From Lelliottia jeotgali (GTDB lineage: Bacteria > Pseudomonadota > Gammaproteobacteria > Enterobacterales > Enterobacteriaceae): a stretch of 64,000 bases of DNA. Below are positions 40,078 through 49,144 of this stretch, one piece after another. Each line of letters begins with the position of its first letter. The first letter of the stretch is position 1. The stretch covers positions 4,340,001 to 4,404,000 of the forward strand of contig CP018628.1 of assembly GCA_002271215.1 (NCBI GenBank), read 5' to 3'. A program made the translations under genes and the position numbers. The notes beneath the pieces were generated by a model. The model ran no database searches. It was not told the DNA's origin and was given only the letters and a program-made list of their open reading frames with translations.

Positions 40078-40545
40078 ATGTCAGCCACGCTTACCGCTGA
40101 AGAAGCTTTGAAACTGGTGGGGGAGATTTTTGTCTACCACATGCCCTTTAACCGCGCACTGGGGCTGGAGCTGGAGCGTTACGAGAAAGGGTTCGCTCAG
40201 TTGAGTTTTAACAATCAGCCGATGATGGTCGGAAACTGGGCGCAAAGTATTTTGCACGGCGGGGTGATTGCCTCCGCGCTGGATGTTGCCGCCGGGCTGG
40301 TCTGCGTGGGCAGCACGCTGGCGCGACATGACACTATCAACGAAGACGAACTGCGCCAGCGCTTATCAAGAATGGGGACCATTGATTTGCGTGTGGACTA
40401 TTTACGTCCTGGTCGCGGAAATCGTTTTACCGCCACCAGCAGTCTGCTGCGAGCGGGCAATAAGGTTGCCGTCGCCCGCGTCGAATTGCATAACGAAGAG
40501 CAGGTTTACATCGCCAGCGCAACCGCCACTTATATGGTGGGTTGA
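40078..40545 (+). CDS. yigI: Acyl-CoA thioesterase YigI (hotdog fold)
   Basis: 155 residues, as in E. coli YigI. PaaI-like hotdog domain with [15 protein letters not shown] on the central helix. E. coli YigI acts on medium- and long-chain acyl-CoA. An ATG four codons earlier (40066) overlaps the AAGGA ribosome site, so the 40078 start, [11 protein letters not shown], is preferred. Confidence 0.93.
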   Translation: MSATLTAEEALKLVGEIFVYHMPFNRALGLELERYEKGFAQLSFNNQPMMVGNWAQSILHGGVIASALDVAAGLVCVGSTLARHDTINEDELRQRLSRMGTIDLRVDYLRPGRGNRFTATSSLLRAGNKVAVARVELHNEEQVYIASATATYMVG

Positions 40546-40596
40546 GACGGTTTAATCGGGTAAAATGAGTTCACTTTCTTGTAACGGATTATCCCG

Positions 40597-41493
40597 ATGG
40601 ATGCTAAACAGACGCGGCAGGGCGTTTTACTCGCCCTTGCCGCTTATTTTATTTGGGGTATCGCGCCTGCGTACTTCAAGCTGATCTACTTTGTCCCGGC
40701 CGACGAAATCCTCACCCACCGCGTGATCTGGTCCTTTTTCTTTATGGTGGCGCTGATGAGCGTGAGCCGCCAGTGGTCAGGCGTGAAAACGCTGCTGCAA
40801 ACCCCGAAGAAGATTTTCCTGCTGGCGCTGTCGGCGGTGCTGATTGGCGGTAACTGGCTGCTGTTTATCTGGGCGGTGAATAACCACCACATGCTGGAGG
40901 CGAGCCTCGGCTACTTCATTAACCCGCTGGTGAATATCGTGCTGGGGATGCTGTTCCTCGGCGAACGCTTCCGCCGGATGCAATGGCTGGCGGTTTTCCT
41001 GGCGCTCTGCGGCGTGCTGGTCCAGCTGTGGACCTTCGGCTCGCTGCCGATCATCGCGCTGGGGCTGGCGTTTAGCTTTGCGTTTTATGGCCTGGTACGT
41101 AAGAAAATCGCCGTGGAAGCGCAAACCGGGATGCTGTTCGAAACCCTGTGGCTGTTGCCACTGGCCGCAATTTATTTGTTCGGCATCGCCGACAGTAGCA
41201 CCAGCCATATGGCCAACAACCCGTGGTCGCTGAACCTGATGCTGATCGCGGCAGGCGTAGTCACCACCATTCCGCTGCTGTGCTTTACCGGTGCGGCTAC
41301 GCGTTTGCGTCTGTCGACGCTGGGTTTCTTCCAGTACATCGGCCCAACGCTGATGTTCCTGCTGGCGGTAATGTTCTACGGCGAAGTGCCGGGAGCGGAC
41401 AAAATGGTGACCTTCGCGTTCATTTGGGTCGCGCTGGCGGTATTCGTTGCTGATGCGATTTATACCCAGCCTAGAGTGCGGAAAGGGTTGTGA
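40597..41493 (+). CDS. rarD: EamA/DMT family transporter RarD
   Basis: 298 residues (E. coli 296) with about ten membrane helices. RarD family, substrate not established (named for chloramphenicol-related work in Pseudomonas). Same strand as yigI, 51 bp apart. In K-12 yigG and yigF lie between rarD and corA; here there is only a BIME. Confidence 0.94.
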   Translation: MDAKQTRQGVLLALAAYFIWGIAPAYFKLIYFVPADEILTHRVIWSFFFMVALMSVSRQWSGVKTLLQTPKKIFLLALSAVLIGGNWLLFIWAVNNHHMLEASLGYFINPLVNIVLGMLFLGERFRRMQWLAVFLALCGVLVQLWTFGSLPIIALGLAFSFAFYGLVRKKIAVEAQTGMLFETLWLLPLAAIYLFGIADSSTSHMANNPWSLNLMLIAAGVVTTIPLLCFTGAATRLRLSTLGFFQYIGPTLMFLLAVMFYGEVPGADKMVTFAFIWVALAVFVADAIYTQPRVRKGL

Positions 41494-41500
41494 TTTTTTT

Positions 41501-41570
41501 GCCTGATGGCGCTTCGCTTATCAGGCCTACAGATTACGTAGGCCGGATAAGGCGCAGCCGCCATCCGGCA
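41501..41570. repeat. BIME (two REP elements) between rarD and corA
   Basis: GCCTGATGGCGCTTCGCTTATCAGGCCTAC, 41501-41530 (one imperfect palindrome), and a second from GTAGGCCGGATAAGG to CCATCCGGCA (41538-41570), in head-to-head arrangement between convergent genes. Confidence 0.88.
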
Positions 41571-41576
41571 TAAAGC

Positions 41577-42527
41577 TCAAAGCCAGTTACGACGCTTAAA
41601 GTACAGATACGGCGCCAGCCCGGCGAGGATCATAAAGATAATCGCGCCTGGGTAGCCGAAGCTCCAGCGCAGTTCCGGCATAAACTCGAAGTTCATCCCG
41701 TAGCTCGACGCCACCAGCGTCGGCGGCAGGAACACCACCGAAACGACCGAGAAGATCTTGATGATGCGGTTCTGCTCGATATTGATAAAGCCCATCGCCG
41801 CCTGCATCAGGAAGTTCACCTTCTGGAACAGGGATTCGTTGTGCGGCAGAAGGGATTCGATATCGCGCAGGATCTCACGCGCCTGCTCCAGCTGACCACC
41901 CGGCAAACGCGCTTTACGCACCAGGAAGTTCAACGCGCGCTGGGTATCCATCAGACACAAACGCACTTTCCAGCCGATATCTTCCTGCTCCGCCAACGTC
42001 GACAGCGCTTCGTCGTACTCATCGCCCTGATGGCCTTCCATGATCACGCGGCTCAGCTTTTCCAGATCGCTGTAGATGTTTTCGATTTCGTCCGCCAGCT
42101 GTTCAATTTTGGTTTCGAACAGGTCGAGCAGCAGTTCGTAAGCGTTGCCGTCAACCATTGCCTGGCTGCGGGCGCGCATACGGTAGAGACGAAACGCAGG
42201 CAGTTCACGTTCACGCAGGGTGAACAAACGACCATCGCGAATGGTAAATGCAACGGTGGAGTTACCGGCGTGGTCTTCCGCATCTTCATAGAAGAAGAAG
42301 GAGTGGATATGCAAGCCGTCTTCGTCTTCAAAGAAACGCGCGGAGGCCTCGATGTCTTCCAGTTCCGGGCGGGTCGCCAGGCTTTGCCCGAGCTCTGACT
42401 GTACGCGAAGGCGTTCATCGTCGTCCGGCTCGACCAGATCCACCCATACGGCATCAATGAGGGGCTGTGACTCTTCAGCTTCAAGCCGAATCAGTCGGTT
42501 TTTTTCCAGTTGAAATGCGCTCAACAT
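41577..42527 (-). CDS. corA: Magnesium/cobalt/nickel transporter CorA
   Basis: 316 residues, as in E. coli. A long N-terminal cytosolic domain, a stalk helix, then two C-terminal membrane helices; the signature [11 protein letters not shown] follows the first one. It forms the pentameric magnesium channel. I took the start at [12 protein letters not shown]; the 16-codon upstream extension is not conserved. A ~250-nt leader with corL precedes it. Confidence 0.97.
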   Translation of the reverse strand: MLSAFQLEKNRLIRLEAEESQPLIDAVWVDLVEPDDDERLRVQSELGQSLATRPELEDIEASARFFEDEDGLHIHSFFFYEDAEDHAGNSTVAFTIRDGRLFTLRERELPAFRLYRMRARSQAMVDGNAYELLLDLFETKIEQLADEIENIYSDLEKLSRVIMEGHQGDEYDEALSTLAEQEDIGWKVRLCLMDTQRALNFLVRKARLPGGQLEQAREILRDIESLLPHNESLFQKVNFLMQAAMGFINIEQNRIIKIFSVVSVVFLPPTLVASSYGMNFEFMPELRWSFGYPGAIIFMILAGLAPYLYFKRRNWL

Positions 42528-42678
42528 GACCGGGACTCCCAATGCAAAAAATATCGGACAGTTCGGTGGGCACACAGAAACAATATGGGTTTCAGACCAT
42601 TAAAAGCCTGACTCAGCGCGACGGGAATTAAGCGGGTCGCTGACAACCACTAAGGCCATCAGCAAAGAGGAGATAGCC

Positions 42679-42735
42679 TTAGGAGTTGTTCCTGGATGAC
42701 AGGGAATTGAGCCAGTATTTACTGGGTGTGTCCAA
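42679..42735 (-). CDS. corL: corA leader peptide CorL
   Basis: An 18-codon ORF starting TTG with a strong AGAGGA 8 bases upstream, encoding DTPSKYWLNSLSSRNNS after the start. In Salmonella a short leader ORF, corL, controls Rho-dependent termination in the corA leader: translating it favours an RNA fold that lets Rho act. Position (~150 bp before corA, just after the promoter) and ribosome site fit. Assignment rests on position and memory of the published leader. Confidence 0.7.
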   Translation of the reverse strand: MDTPSKYWLNSLSSRNNS

Positions 42736-42767
42736 GGCGAATGTCCTCTTAGCGTAATCGTGCGCGC

Positions 42768-42797
42768 ATGTTACGCCAGCATTTACTGTGGCGTCAA
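42768..42797 (-). promoter_or_regulatory. Likely corA promoter
   Basis: Minus-strand TTGACG (42792-42797), an 18-bp spacer, TAACAT (42768-42773). It places the start site just upstream of the corL ribosome site. Confidence 0.6.
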
Positions 42798-42827
42798 CAC
42801 GCAACGGGACGCTGAAGGGCAATAAAT

Positions 42828-42847
42828 AGCCTTACGCTTATAAGGCT
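42828..42847 (-). terminator. Probable terminator after uvrD
   Basis: Stem AGCCTTA/TAAGGCT with a 6-nt loop, followed on the minus strand by ATTTATT. Weak T-tract. It ends the lptM-uvrD operon ahead of the corA promoter. Confidence 0.55.
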
Positions 42848-42884
42848 AGCAGATTATTACAAAATAATGATATTTTTCTGAATG

Positions 42885-45047
42885 TTACACTGTTTCCAGC
42901 TTGGCGTAGGCCGCCACCAGCCATTTGATCCCTTGCCCCTGGAACGCAACCTGCAAGCGACTGTGCTCGCCGCTGCCTTCCAGATTCACGATGGTACCTT
43001 CACCAAATTTGGAATGGCGTACGCGTTGGCCCAGCTTGTAGCCGGTATCGTTTTCCGAGATCGGCGTGCCCATCCGCTGATGGTTTACCGGGCGACTGAT
43101 ACTGGCGCGCAAGCGCACCTCTTCCACGCACTCTTCCGGCAGTTCGCCGATAAAGCGCGACGGACGATGATAGACCTCTTTGCCGTACAAACGGCGGGTT
43201 TCCGCGTAGGTCAGCGTCAGTTTTTGCATCGCACGGGTGACACCCACGTAGGCCAGACGACGTTCTTCTTCAAGACGCCCGCCTTCATCCAGCGACATCT
43301 GGCTTGGGAACATCCCCTCTTCCATCCCGACGATAAACACCTGCGGGAACTCAAGCCCTTTTGCCGAGTGCAGCGTCATCAGTTGAACCGCATCTTGCCA
43401 GGTATCCGCCTGCCCTTCGCCCGCTTCCAGCGCCGCGTGGGAGAGGAATGCCTGCAATGGCATCAAATCTTCGTCTTCTTCGTTGTAGCTGAACTGGCGC
43501 GTGGCCGTCACCAGTTCCTCTAAGTTCTCAATTCGCGTCTGTCCTTTCTCGCCTTTTTCCTGCTCGTACATCATGCGCAGGCCGGAATCTTTCACGACCC
43601 GGTCAGTTTGCACGTGCAGCGGCATGTCGGCAGTTTCTTGTGCCAGGGCGTCGATCAGTTCCATAAAGCGCTGTAACGCACTTGCGGCGCGTCCTGCCAG
43701 CGCTTTTTCCTGCAACAGCTCACGGCACGCCTGCCACAGGGTGAGCTGACGGTCGCGGGAAGTCTGACGCACCACGTCCAGAGTACGGTCGCCGATGCCG
43801 CGCGTCGGGGTATTCACTACGCGCTCAAAAGCCGCATCATCGTTGCGGTTGGCAATCAGACGCAGGTACGAGAGCGCATCTTTAATTTCCTGGCGTTCGA
43901 AGAAGCGCATCCCACCGTAAATACGATACGGCATACCGACCTGCAAAAGTGCTTCTTCCAGCACGCGCGACTGGGCGTTGCTGCGATAGAGAATGGCGCA
44001 CTGTTCCAGCGCTCCGCCGTTCTCCTGCCAGGTTTTAATTCGGTTGACGACAAAACGCGCTTCGTCCAGTTCGTTGAACGCGCAGTAAATCGAAATCGGT
44101 TCGCCGTCGACGCCGTCGGTCCACAGTTTTTTGCCCAGACGCCCGTTGTTGTTTTCAATCAGGGCGTTGGCGGCACTCAGGATGTTGCTGGTTGAACGGT
44201 AGTTCTGCTCCAGACGGATGGTTTCTGCGCCGGGGAAATCCTTCAGGAAACGCTGAATGTTTTCCACCTGCGCACCGCGCCAGCCGTAAATCGACTGGTC
44301 GTCATCGCCGACGATCATCACCTTGCCGGTGTCGCCCGCGAGCATACGGATCCACGCATACTGAATGTTGTTGGTATCCTGGAATTCGTCCACCAGGATA
44401 TTGGTGAAGCGTTCACGGTAGTGCTGAAGAATGTGCGGTTTATTGAGCCACAGCTCGTGGGCACGCAGCAGCAGTTCGGCAAAATCCACCAGCCCGGCGC
44501 GATCGCAGGCTTCCTGATAGGCCTGATACACTTTCTGCCAGGTTTGCTCGACCGGATTACCGAAGCTCTGAATGTGGTGCGGGCGCAGCCCTTCGTCTTT
44601 CTGGCCGTTGATGTACCACATCGCCTGACGCGGCGGCCACTGCTTCTCGTCGAGATTCATCGCCTTGATCAGGCGCTTGAGCAGACGCAGCTGGTCTTCG
44701 CTGTCGAGGATCTGGAAATCCTGCGGCAGATTCGCGTCCATGTGGTGCGCACGCAGCAGGCGGTGCGCCAGCCCGTGGAAAGTGCCCACCCACATGCCGC
44801 CCTGACTGGAGCCCATCAGCTGCGCGATACGGTGGCGCATTTCCGCCGCCGCTTTGTTGGTGAAGGTCACCGCCATGATGGAATACGGCGAGCAGTTTTC
44901 GACGCACTGTAGCCACGCAATACGATGCACCAGAACACGCGTCTTACCACTGCCCGCCCCTGCCAGCACCAGCATATTGGTCCGCGTCGCGGCAACCGCG
45001 TCACGCTGTTTGTCATTAAGGCTGTCGAGAAGGTAAGAAACGTCCAT
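42885..45047 (-). CDS. uvrD: DNA helicase II (UvrD)
   Basis: 720 residues, the E. coli length. Superfamily 1A helicase: Walker A AGAGSGKTRV, motif II VDEFQDTN, motif III GDDDQSIYGWRGA, motif IV QNYRSTSNIL, motif VI VGVTRAMQKLTL, with a C-terminal Tudor-like domain (GQRVRHSKFGEGTIV). Acts in nucleotide-excision and mismatch repair. I chose the fourth-codon ATG, giving MDVSYLLDSL. Last gene of the lptM operon and has its own LexA-controlled promoter. Confidence 0.98.
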   Translation of the reverse strand: MDVSYLLDSLNDKQRDAVAATRTNMLVLAGAGSGKTRVLVHRIAWLQCVENCSPYSIMAVTFTNKAAAEMRHRIAQLMGSSQGGMWVGTFHGLAHRLLRAHHMDANLPQDFQILDSEDQLRLLKRLIKAMNLDEKQWPPRQAMWYINGQKDEGLRPHHIQSFGNPVEQTWQKVYQAYQEACDRAGLVDFAELLLRAHELWLNKPHILQHYRERFTNILVDEFQDTNNIQYAWIRMLAGDTGKVMIVGDDDQSIYGWRGAQVENIQRFLKDFPGAETIRLEQNYRSTSNILSAANALIENNNGRLGKKLWTDGVDGEPISIYCAFNELDEARFVVNRIKTWQENGGALEQCAILYRSNAQSRVLEEALLQVGMPYRIYGGMRFFERQEIKDALSYLRLIANRNDDAAFERVVNTPTRGIGDRTLDVVRQTSRDRQLTLWQACRELLQEKALAGRAASALQRFMELIDALAQETADMPLHVQTDRVVKDSGLRMMYEQEKGEKGQTRIENLEELVTATRQFSYNEEDEDLMPLQAFLSHAALEAGEGQADTWQDAVQLMTLHSAKGLEFPQVFIVGMEEGMFPSQMSLDEGGRLEEERRLAYVGVTRAMQKLTLTYAETRRLYGKEVYHRPSRFIGELPEECVEEVRLRASISRPVNHQRMGTPISENDTGYKLGQRVRHSKFGEGTIVNLEGSGEHSRLQVAFQGQGIKWLVAAYAKLETV

Positions 45048-45080
45048 TGGCACCAAAACCTGGTTATTTATACAATACTG

Positions 45081-45096
45081 CTGGTGATTATATCAG
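45081..45096 (-). promoter_or_regulatory. LexA (SOS) box upstream of uvrD
   Basis: Minus strand CTGATATAATCACCAG fits CTG-N10-CAG, 34 bp before the uvrD start and overlapping the last codons of yigB. The E. coli uvrD SOS box is in the same place. Confidence 0.75.
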
Positions 45097-45804
45097 CGTG
45101 GTGAGGGATGCCAACCGCGAAATTTCGACGTGCGGCAACAGGCGGCTGTCGGCGGTCTGCATCAGGTCAGCGTTTTCTGGTTTGATCCAGCAGGCCTGCA
45201 TGCCGCAGCGGATCGCGCCCGCCACGTCGGTGGTCAGATCATCGCCCACGTGCAAAATCTCGCCCAGCGGCAGGCTGAGTTTTTCCGACGCCAGATGATA
45301 CATATCGTTAAACGGCTTTGCGCGCCCGTGCGGGCCTGCGCGCAGGACGAACTCGAAATAGTTACCGAGGCCAAACAGCTCTGGCTGCGCATTGCCGTTG
45401 GTGATCGCCACCAGCGGCCATTTTTCGGCCAGCGCCGTCAACGTGTCGTGTGTTTCCTGCGGCACGTCGATACGGCTACGCCATTTGGCAAAATTCGCCA
45501 TCGAGGCTTCCGCGCCCAGCGCGGCCTCTCGTGCGTTCAGCCCGGCATTCAGCATCGCCTGTTCAACGGCACGACGACGCCATTCTGTCACATCGTGGTA
45601 AATGTCCGGCTCGGTTTCGCGCAGCGCCTGGCGCAGGCGCTGGAAGTCTTTGTTTTGCAGCGTTTTCAAAGAGGGATGGTAGTTTTGCACAAACGCCAGC
45701 GCTTCCTGCTCGGTACGCAGGATCACCTCGCGGTTATCATAAAGGGTGTCATCAAGGTCAAACGTCAGGGCAGAGATCTGACCCAGTGGGCGGTAAAAAC
45801 GCAT
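45088..45804 (-). CDS. yigB: HAD phosphatase YigB (FMN phosphatase)
   Basis: 238 residues, as in E. coli. HAD superfamily class [12 protein letters not shown] motif I, AITNGNA motif II, GRAKPF motif III and [10 protein letters not shown] motif IV. E. coli YigB dephosphorylates FMN to riboflavin. Start overlaps the xerC stop by one base. Confidence 0.95.
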   Translation of the reverse strand: MRFYRPLGQISALTFDLDDTLYDNREVILRTEQEALAFVQNYHPSLKTLQNKDFQRLRQALRETEPDIYHDVTEWRRRAVEQAMLNAGLNAREAALGAEASMANFAKWRSRIDVPQETHDTLTALAEKWPLVAITNGNAQPELFGLGNYFEFVLRAGPHGRAKPFNDMYHLASEKLSLPLGEILHVGDDLTTDVAGAIRCGMQACWIKPENADLMQTADSRLLPHVEISRLASLTTLI

Positions 45805-46706
45805 TATTTCCCCCGTTTTGCGCGTGGATGCGCCGAGTCATACACCGAAGCAAGGTGTTGAAAATCAAGATGGGTATAGATTTGAGTGGTCGATAAATTG
45901 GCGTGGCCTAACAACTCCTGCACGCCGCGCAGATCGCCGCTGGATTCGAGCATATGGGTCGCAAAAGAGTGGCGTAATTTATGCGGGTGAACGTGGCTGT
46001 TTAGCCCCTGCTTGATGCCCCATTCAGCAAAACGCTTCTGCACATTTCGCGCGGAGATGCGTTTTCCGAGTTTAGAAAGAAACAGCGCGTTCTCTTCTGC
46101 GCCAAACAGCCCGCGTAAATCCAGCCAGTGCTCAATCCACGCTACGGCGTTGCGACCAATCGGTAAACGGCGCTCTTTGCTGCCCTTCCCCATCACCCAC
46201 ACTTCACCGGTGTCTAAATCAAGATGTTTCAGATCCAAACCCACCAGTTCTGAAAGACGTAATCCCGCGCCGTACATCACCTCCAGCATCGCGCGATCGC
46301 GCACCGCCAGCGGATCGTTAAGATCGATATCCAGCAAACGATTCACATCATCGACGTCGATATTTTTCGGCAGATGACGCGGAGCTTTCGGTGTGGCGAT
46401 ACCTTTCGCCGGATTGGCTTTGAGATCGCCCTGGCTCACCAGCCAGTCGAAGAAACTGCGTAGCGCGGAGAGGCGTAGCGCGAGGCTCGCCGGGCCCAGG
46501 CCTTTACGCCGACTTCGCACCACAAACCCGCGCACAGTGGCAGCGTCACACTGTTGCCAGTTCTTCAGGCCGATCTCGTCGGCGATTTGCATGATGGCAT
46601 CAAGCTGACGCTGATAGTTAAGCAGCGTTATCGGGCTAAGCTGTCGTTCTACGCCCAGATAGCGCAGGAAACGCGCTACCAGAGGAGCAAGTAGGGAATC
46701 CGTCAT
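45804..46706 (-). CDS. xerC: Tyrosine recombinase XerC
   Basis: 300 residues (E. coli 298). N-terminal SAM-like domain and C-terminal tyrosine recombinase domain with the catalytic set: Arg in [10 protein letters not shown], Lys in [11 protein letters not shown], His-x-x-Arg in [10 protein letters not shown], His in [13 protein letters not shown] and the Tyr of that segment. With XerD and FtsK it resolves chromosome dimers at dif. 4-base ATGA overlap with yigA. Confidence 0.97.
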   Translation of the reverse strand: MTDSLLAPLVARFLRYLGVERQLSPITLLNYQRQLDAIMQIADEIGLKNWQQCDAATVRGFVVRSRRKGLGPASLALRLSALRSFFDWLVSQGDLKANPAKGIATPKAPRHLPKNIDVDDVNRLLDIDLNDPLAVRDRAMLEVMYGAGLRLSELVGLDLKHLDLDTGEVWVMGKGSKERRLPIGRNAVAWIEHWLDLRGLFGAEENALFLSKLGKRISARNVQKRFAEWGIKQGLNSHVHPHKLRHSFATHMLESSGDLRGVQELLGHANLSTTQIYTHLDFQHLASVYDSAHPRAKRGK

Positions 46707-47410
46707 ACGCGTTCAATCCAGCGCTCCAGCAGCTCAGGGAGCATCAGGGCGATTTCCTGAAGCAGATGCGTGCCTTGTCCTTGCTCGTAGTGGTGTGCGT
46801 CGCGGCTGGTGAAGAGCATCACACCCAGATCGCCGTCGCGCCCCATCAGGGACATGGCGACCGAACCGATGGCTTTGGCCTCCGGCAGCACCACCAGCAG
46901 CTCAGGTCCGTTTAGCGGCCCGAGATAGTGAAGTTCATGCCCAAGACGCTGAATGCGCAGCGGTTCGAACGCCTGGCGGTTCAACGCTAAATGAGTGAAG
47001 CCGGAAGGTGCGCCGATACGCCAGCGATCGGGAAACAGGCGAAGGGTTGCGCCTGCCAGACCGAGCTCGCGCGCCCAGCGATGAAAGCGGCTGAGAAACT
47101 CATCCAGACTGTGCGCCGACGCCAGCCGCGCCTGCAAATTCAGCAGACGATAAAACAGGCTTTCGTTGTTACTGGCCTGTTCCATCAGCAGGGTCATGTT
47201 CTCTTCCAGCTGATCGATGTGCTTGCGCGAGCGCGCCATATGCCATTCGACCAGCGAGACGGTGTCGCGCACTGGATGCGGCACGCGCATCTGTTCGACG
47301 ACGCGTGCATTGCGGATAAAAAACTCAGGATTGCGCAGCAGATAATCAACAACAGCCCGGTCGTCCAGTTCCATTATTGTTTCCTGCAGTTCTTCCCCTG
47401 GTTGTTTCAT
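46703..47410 (-). CDS. yigA: DUF484 (GAF-like) protein YigA
   Basis: 235 residues, starting [17 protein letters not shown], as in E. coli YigA. A helical N-terminus and a GAF-like DUF484 domain. Function is unknown; it is always found between dapF and xerC in enterics. Overlaps both neighbours by 4 bases. A 53-codon open extension upstream lies within dapF and is rejected. Confidence 0.94.
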   Translation of the reverse strand: MKQPGEELQETIMELDDRAVVDYLLRNPEFFIRNARVVEQMRVPHPVRDTVSLVEWHMARSRKHIDQLEENMTLLMEQASNNESLFYRLLNLQARLASAHSLDEFLSRFHRWARELGLAGATLRLFPDRWRIGAPSGFTHLALNRQAFEPLRIQRLGHELHYLGPLNGPELLVVLPEAKAIGSVAMSLMGRDGDLGVMLFTSRDAHHYEQGQGTHLLQEIALMLPELLERWIERV

Positions 47411-48231
47411 AGATGGATAAACCCGTCGTAGACATGTGCCGCCGGGCCAGTCATATACAGTGGATGACCCGGACCTTTCCAGGCGATATCGAGACGACCG
47501 CCCGGTAATTCCACGCGAACCTCTTCCGCCAGTAACCCTTGCGAGATACCGACAGCCACAGCCGCGCATGCGCCGCTGCCACAGGCTCGTGTTTCGCCCG
47601 CGCCGCGCTCATACACGCGCAGACGGATGTGTTCGCGTTTTACTACCTGCATAAAACCGATATTAGCGCGTTCCGGGAAGCGTTCGTGGCTTTCCATAAT
47701 CGGGCCGAGGGTTTCGACTGCGGCGATATCAACATCATCAACCTGAATCACGCAATGGGGATTACCCATTGAGACGACGCCGCACAATACTGTCTGCTCG
47801 GCCGCCCGCATAATATAGGTCTTTTCCGCTTTGATCGCCCGAAACGGGACCGCAGAAGGCTCGAAGTTAGGCTCGCCCATATTCACGCGCACCAGCTCGT
47901 CGTCGGTGACGCTTAATACCATACGCCCATTAGCGGTGCTGACGCGGATATCGCGCTTGTTGGTTAGCCCTTTCAAGCGCACAAAACGCGCAAAGCAGCG
48001 CGCGCCGTTGCCGCACTGGGACACTTCACTACCGTCGGCGTTAAAGATGCGGTAATGAAAATCGAGATCCGGATCGTACGGCGGTTCGACCACCAGCAGC
48101 TGATCAAACCCCACTCCCAAATGCCTGTCCGCCAGGCGACGAATCAGCTCAGGGGAAAAAAAGACATTCTGCGTTACCGCGTCGACGACCATAAAATCGT
48201 TGCCAAGGCCATGCATTTTAGAGAACTGCAT
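47407..48231 (-). CDS. dapF: Diaminopimelate epimerase
   Basis: 274 residues, as in E. coli. Converts LL- to meso-diaminopimelate for lysine and peptidoglycan synthesis. The two catalytic cysteines are in [11 protein letters not shown] and [11 protein letters not shown]. Of two adjacent ATG codons the second has better spacing from GGAG and gives [13 protein letters not shown]. Stop overlaps yigA start. Confidence 0.98.
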   Translation of the reverse strand: MQFSKMHGLGNDFMVVDAVTQNVFFSPELIRRLADRHLGVGFDQLLVVEPPYDPDLDFHYRIFNADGSEVSQCGNGARCFARFVRLKGLTNKRDIRVSTANGRMVLSVTDDELVRVNMGEPNFEPSAVPFRAIKAEKTYIMRAAEQTVLCGVVSMGNPHCVIQVDDVDIAAVETLGPIMESHERFPERANIGFMQVVKREHIRLRVYERGAGETRACGSGACAAVAVGISQGLLAEEVRVELPGGRLDIAWKGPGHPLYMTGPAAHVYDGFIHL

Positions 48232-48265
48232 CATTTACTCCATTGCGCGGTTACACAACTGATTG

Positions 48266-48469
48266 TCAGAAGTTGACCTGGCTTGGGCCACCGTTATCGC
48301 CGCGATCGTTGCTCACCGGCGTCGATGATTCAATCTGACTTTGCACAGGTTTGGTTGGCGGCGGAGCGGTTTTATCTGCTGGCGGGAAGTACAGCGGCCC
48401 TTTCAGACCACAGCCAGTCAGACTAAACAGAGTGATAAGAACGGCAAGCGTTCGAAAAACGTTTTTCAT
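48266..48469 (-). CDS. lptM: LPS translocon maturation lipoprotein LptM
   Basis: 67 residues (YifL). Lipoprotein signal peptide with LTGC, Cys20 lipidated, then GLKGPLYFPP and a Pro-rich tail. LptM supports disulfide maturation of LptD in the LptDE outer-membrane translocon. First gene of the operon, 34 bp before dapF, divergent from cyaY. Confidence 0.93.
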   Translation of the reverse strand: MKNVFRTLAVLITLFSLTGCGLKGPLYFPPADKTAPPPTKPVQSQIESSTPVSNDRGDNGGPSQVNF

Positions 48470-48606
48470 TATAGGTTGCCCGTAAGTTCATACTTTCTGT
48501 TTCTATCATCGCAGGAGAAGACACAAAAGCAAGAGTTTGCCGCTTTCCTGCAACGGGAATTATTTAGCGTTATACTGCCGCCATCACGAAAAACAGGAAC
48601 AAAACC

Positions 48607-48930
48607 ATGAATGACAGTGAATTCCATCGCCTGGCCGATACCCTGTGGCAGACCATTGAAGAGCGTCTGGACGACTGGGATGGCGACAGCGATATCGATT
48701 GCGAGATCAACGGCGGCGTACTGACGCTCAGCTTTGAAAACGGCAGTAAGATTATTATTAACCGCCAGGAGCCGCTGCACCAAGTGTGGCTGGCGACAAA
48801 ACAGGGCGGCTACCATTTCAGCCTGAAAGGCGACGAGTGGATTTGCGACCGTAGCGGCGAAGCATTCTGGGATTTACTGGAACAGGCGGCGACGCAGCAG
48901 GCGGGCGAGGCAGTCAGCTTCCGAGGTTAA
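48607..48930 (+). CDS. cyaY: Frataxin homologue CyaY
   Basis: 107 residues (E. coli 106). Frataxin fold with the acidic first helix ([19 protein letters not shown]) that binds iron, and a beta-sheet with [13 protein letters not shown]. Modulates IscS-based Fe-S cluster assembly. Stands alone, followed by a terminator. Confidence 0.97.
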   Translation: MNDSEFHRLADTLWQTIEERLDDWDGDSDIDCEINGGVLTLSFENGSKIIINRQEPLHQVWLATKQGGYHFSLKGDEWICDRSGEAFWDLLEQAATQQAGEAVSFRG

Positions 48931-48934
48931 CTAC

Positions 48935-48960
48935 AAAACCTTCTCTTTTGAGAAGGTTTT
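48935..48960. terminator. Bidirectional terminator after cyaY
   Basis: Perfect AAAACCTTCTC/GAGAAGGTTTT stem with a TTTT loop; U-tracts on both strands. Confidence 0.9.
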
Positions 48961-48966
48961 TAGTGT

Positions 48967-49005
48967 TTGCTCCCTCTCCCGTGGGAGAGGGTTGGGGTGA
49001 GGGCA
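48967..49005. repeat. Dispersed G-rich repeat, copy 2
   Basis: CCCTCTCCC/GGGAGAGGG inverted repeat followed by TTGGGGTGAGGG. Nearly the same unit as at 12311-12356, and again beside a REP. Confidence 0.65.
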
Positions 49006-49024
49006 TCAGACCGCACCCAGAACC

Positions 49025-49083
49025 GTAGGTCAATTAAGCAAAGCGGCCAGAAACGTAGGCCGGATAAGCGAAGCGCATCCGGC
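49025..49083. repeat. REP elements between cyaY and cyaA
   Basis: 49055-49083 is a REP (GTAGGCCGGATAAGCG to GCATCCGGC). 49025-49050 looks like a decayed REP in the same orientation. Confidence 0.75.
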
Positions 49084-49144
49084 TCAGCGGCTCAGCGGTT
49101 CAGCGGTTCAGCGGTTCAGCGGTTCAGCGGTTCAGCGGTTCAGG
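49084..49144. repeat. 8-bp tandem repeat abutting the cyaA stop
   Basis: Seven direct copies of TCAGCGGT (the first ends in C) run from 49084 to 49139. A partial eighth (TCAGG) contains the cyaA TGA. On the coding strand the unit is ACCGCTGA. A short-period array such as this can change copy number by slippage. Confidence 0.93.

Noticed and set aside
47411..47569. 53-codon extension of YigA
   Set aside because: It lies within the end of dapF; the start at 47410 matches the known family length and is coupled by ATGA.
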